Source: Schizochytrium sp. TIO01 (lineage: Eukaryota; Sar; Bigyra; Thraustochytrida; Thraustochytriidae). Taken from it: a DNA stretch of 64,000 bases. The notes under the pieces are model-generated. The model ran no database searches. It saw nothing but the letters and a program-made list of their open reading frames with translations, and had not been told where the DNA came from. The stretch lies in assembly GCA_004764695.1 (NCBI GenBank), contig SMSO01000035.1, positions 2,354,001-2,418,000 of the forward strand, read 5' to 3'. Positions 62,863-64,000 of this stretch are shown piece after piece (within the stretch, counting starts at the first letter, position 1; every line of letters begins with the position of its first letter). A program made the position numbers and the translations under genes.

Positions 62863-62880
62863 GTATACATATATACGTAT
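62807..62880. repeat. (TA)n dinucleotide array
   Basis: About 27 TA units to 62860, then an imperfect ACGTATACATATATACGTAT continuation; a 19-base T run follows at 62891-62909. Confidence 0.95.
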
Positions 62881-63364
62881 ATCTGTGCACTTTTTTTTTT
62901 TTTTTTTTTCCATCTTCATTTATTACTAAAATAGTAAGAAGAAGAAATGAAAGGCGTCAATATGGTCCACAGCCCAAGATTCTGAAAACAAGCAAAATCC
63001 GCCAAAGAAGCGAAGAAAGCAAACAGCTCAAGTCGATGCAGCGGGATCCCGCCTGAAGCTAGCTCGCTAGCTCGCTCTGCGGTCCCCCCCTCAGCGTCCT
63101 TGCCGCCGGCCTCAGAGGGCTCTGCCTGCGCCGGAGCGGACTGCGTGCGCAATCGTGGCCTTTGGGCGTCTGACGTCAGCCAGCGACGACGTCGCCTGCC
63201 TATTCAAAGAGCAGGCTCCGCGGGACCGTTTCACAGGGACTTCACAGCGGCGCGAAGCTTTCGAAAAAGCGCGAGGGCTGGCGGAAACCGGGCCGCGAAG
63301 CTTCGAGGCGTCGTCAGGGCGCCGCCGGCGACAGCCCGTTCGATGGAGGCCGCGGGGTCTCCGT

Positions 63365-63385
63365 CTCGAGCTCGAGCTCGAGCTC
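63365..63385. repeat. (CTCGAG)n self-complementary hexamer run
   Basis: About 3.5 copies of the palindromic CTCGAG in a GC-rich stretch. Confidence 0.9.
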
Positions 63386-64000
63386 AATCAAACTTGAAGA
63401 TTTGGAAAGCCCCGCAGAAGTGGCGAGCATCTTGGCGTTTTCAGGGAGCGGTACACACGGTCAGGGGAGACAGTGTGCTGCGGAAAAGGCTGTGGAAACG
63501 GGGGCGGGTTCCCCGAACCCCCCGCAGCGCGTGGAAGAGGTATCGGAAGGAGTGATAACTGAGTTAAGGTTGGCAGCTTGTTTGCGGATCGCTGTTTGCT
63601 GGTGAAAGATCGCGTGCTTCAAGGTGGTGACTGGGTGATGGGACCAGCATGGTCTGCCGCTTGCGCAGAAGCTTGGGGCTCGTATGGCTAGGGAAGGTTA
63701 TAAATAGATATATAATTAGTGGTGAGAGCGCCAAGATTGCCAGGGTTTTTGTTGATTGGAAAAGGTGTTTCTAATGATGAGGGATTAGGAATGAATCACA
63801 ATAGTCAGGAGGTTTTGGAGATGAGCTTTGTGAAGACATTTAGCTGGATGGAAGAAGTAGAGTAAGTAGTATATGCCTGGGATGGGAGGGCGCAACCTTC
63901 CCTTCATTGATGACAAGGGTAAGGTGAAGGCTTGAATGATCGAACGTGTGTTGATACATGGCGATTAGGTACGTTGCTGTGCTGTGCTGTGCTGCTGTGC

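Larger units (their letters stand above)
60057..64000. other. 3.9 kb microsatellite-rich terminal region
   Basis: No gene recognised. Simple repeats of six types (below). 63060-63560 is GC-rich with open frames in several phases (63100-63555, 63402-63605) but no domain; it could be a 5' UTR or first exon of a gene beyond the window. Confidence 0.55.

Noticed and set aside
63100-63555. 151-residue Arg-rich frame in the GC-rich end
   Set aside because: Several frames are open together because of base composition; no domain.

Overview
This is nuclear DNA of a flagellated protist. There are no operons, and at least two genes carry short GT-AG introns of 76-82 bp with CTAAC/CTAAT branch-like motifs. 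Gene content is eukaryotic: the TFIIH helicase XPD, the proteasome/TREX-2 subunit SEM1, heterotrimeric kinesin-2, an ARF-like GTPase, RNF10, and the copper chaperone ATX1. Long intron-less genes, a plant/bacterial-type 2/2 haemoglobin, an SDP1/Tgl-type patatin lipase and a kinesin-2 motor together suggest a heterokont such as a thraustochytrid or other labyrinthulomycete. That assignment is inference, because no rRNA or organelle marker lies in the window.

Layout. 0-34 kb is gene-dense: a SPAG8-like ciliary protein (+), a membrane-anchored low-complexity protein (-), a RecD2-type helicase (-), XPD (-), SEM1 (+), a 2315-residue multidomain scaffold (-) divergent from a KIF3B-type kinesin (+), a truncated haemoglobin (-), an omega-like GST with a one-base frame break (+), ATX1 (+, two exons), an ARF-like GTPase (-, three exons) divergent from RNF10 (+), and an acidic nuclear-type protein (-). 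34.3-41.2 kb is a gene-poor, microsatellite-rich block. 41.2-46.2 kb holds an amidase (+) and a patatin/SDP1-like lipase (-) whose catalytic dyad is separated by a one-base frame break. 46.2-49 kb is again simple-sequence rich. 49-60 kb holds two tandem paralogous multi-pass membrane proteins (+), a large EF-hand/helical-repeat protein (+) and a compact lipin-like protein with a degenerate catalytic motif (-). 60-64 kb is microsatellite-rich with no recognisable gene.

Themes. Flagellar biology (SPAG8-like protein, kinesin-2, possibly the IQ/SAM/ankyrin scaffold that shares its upstream region) and lipid metabolism (SDP1-like lipase, lipin-like protein, amidase) recur, without evidence of functional clustering. 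The most unusual items are the giant scaffold carrying a receiver domain and an alpha/beta-hydrolase that both lack their key catalytic residue, the tandem membrane-protein pair with an internal duplication, the pseudo-lipin, and an ARF-like GTPase without the switch II glutamine. I saw no CRISPR array, transposase, reverse transcriptase, integrated virus, tRNA or rRNA.
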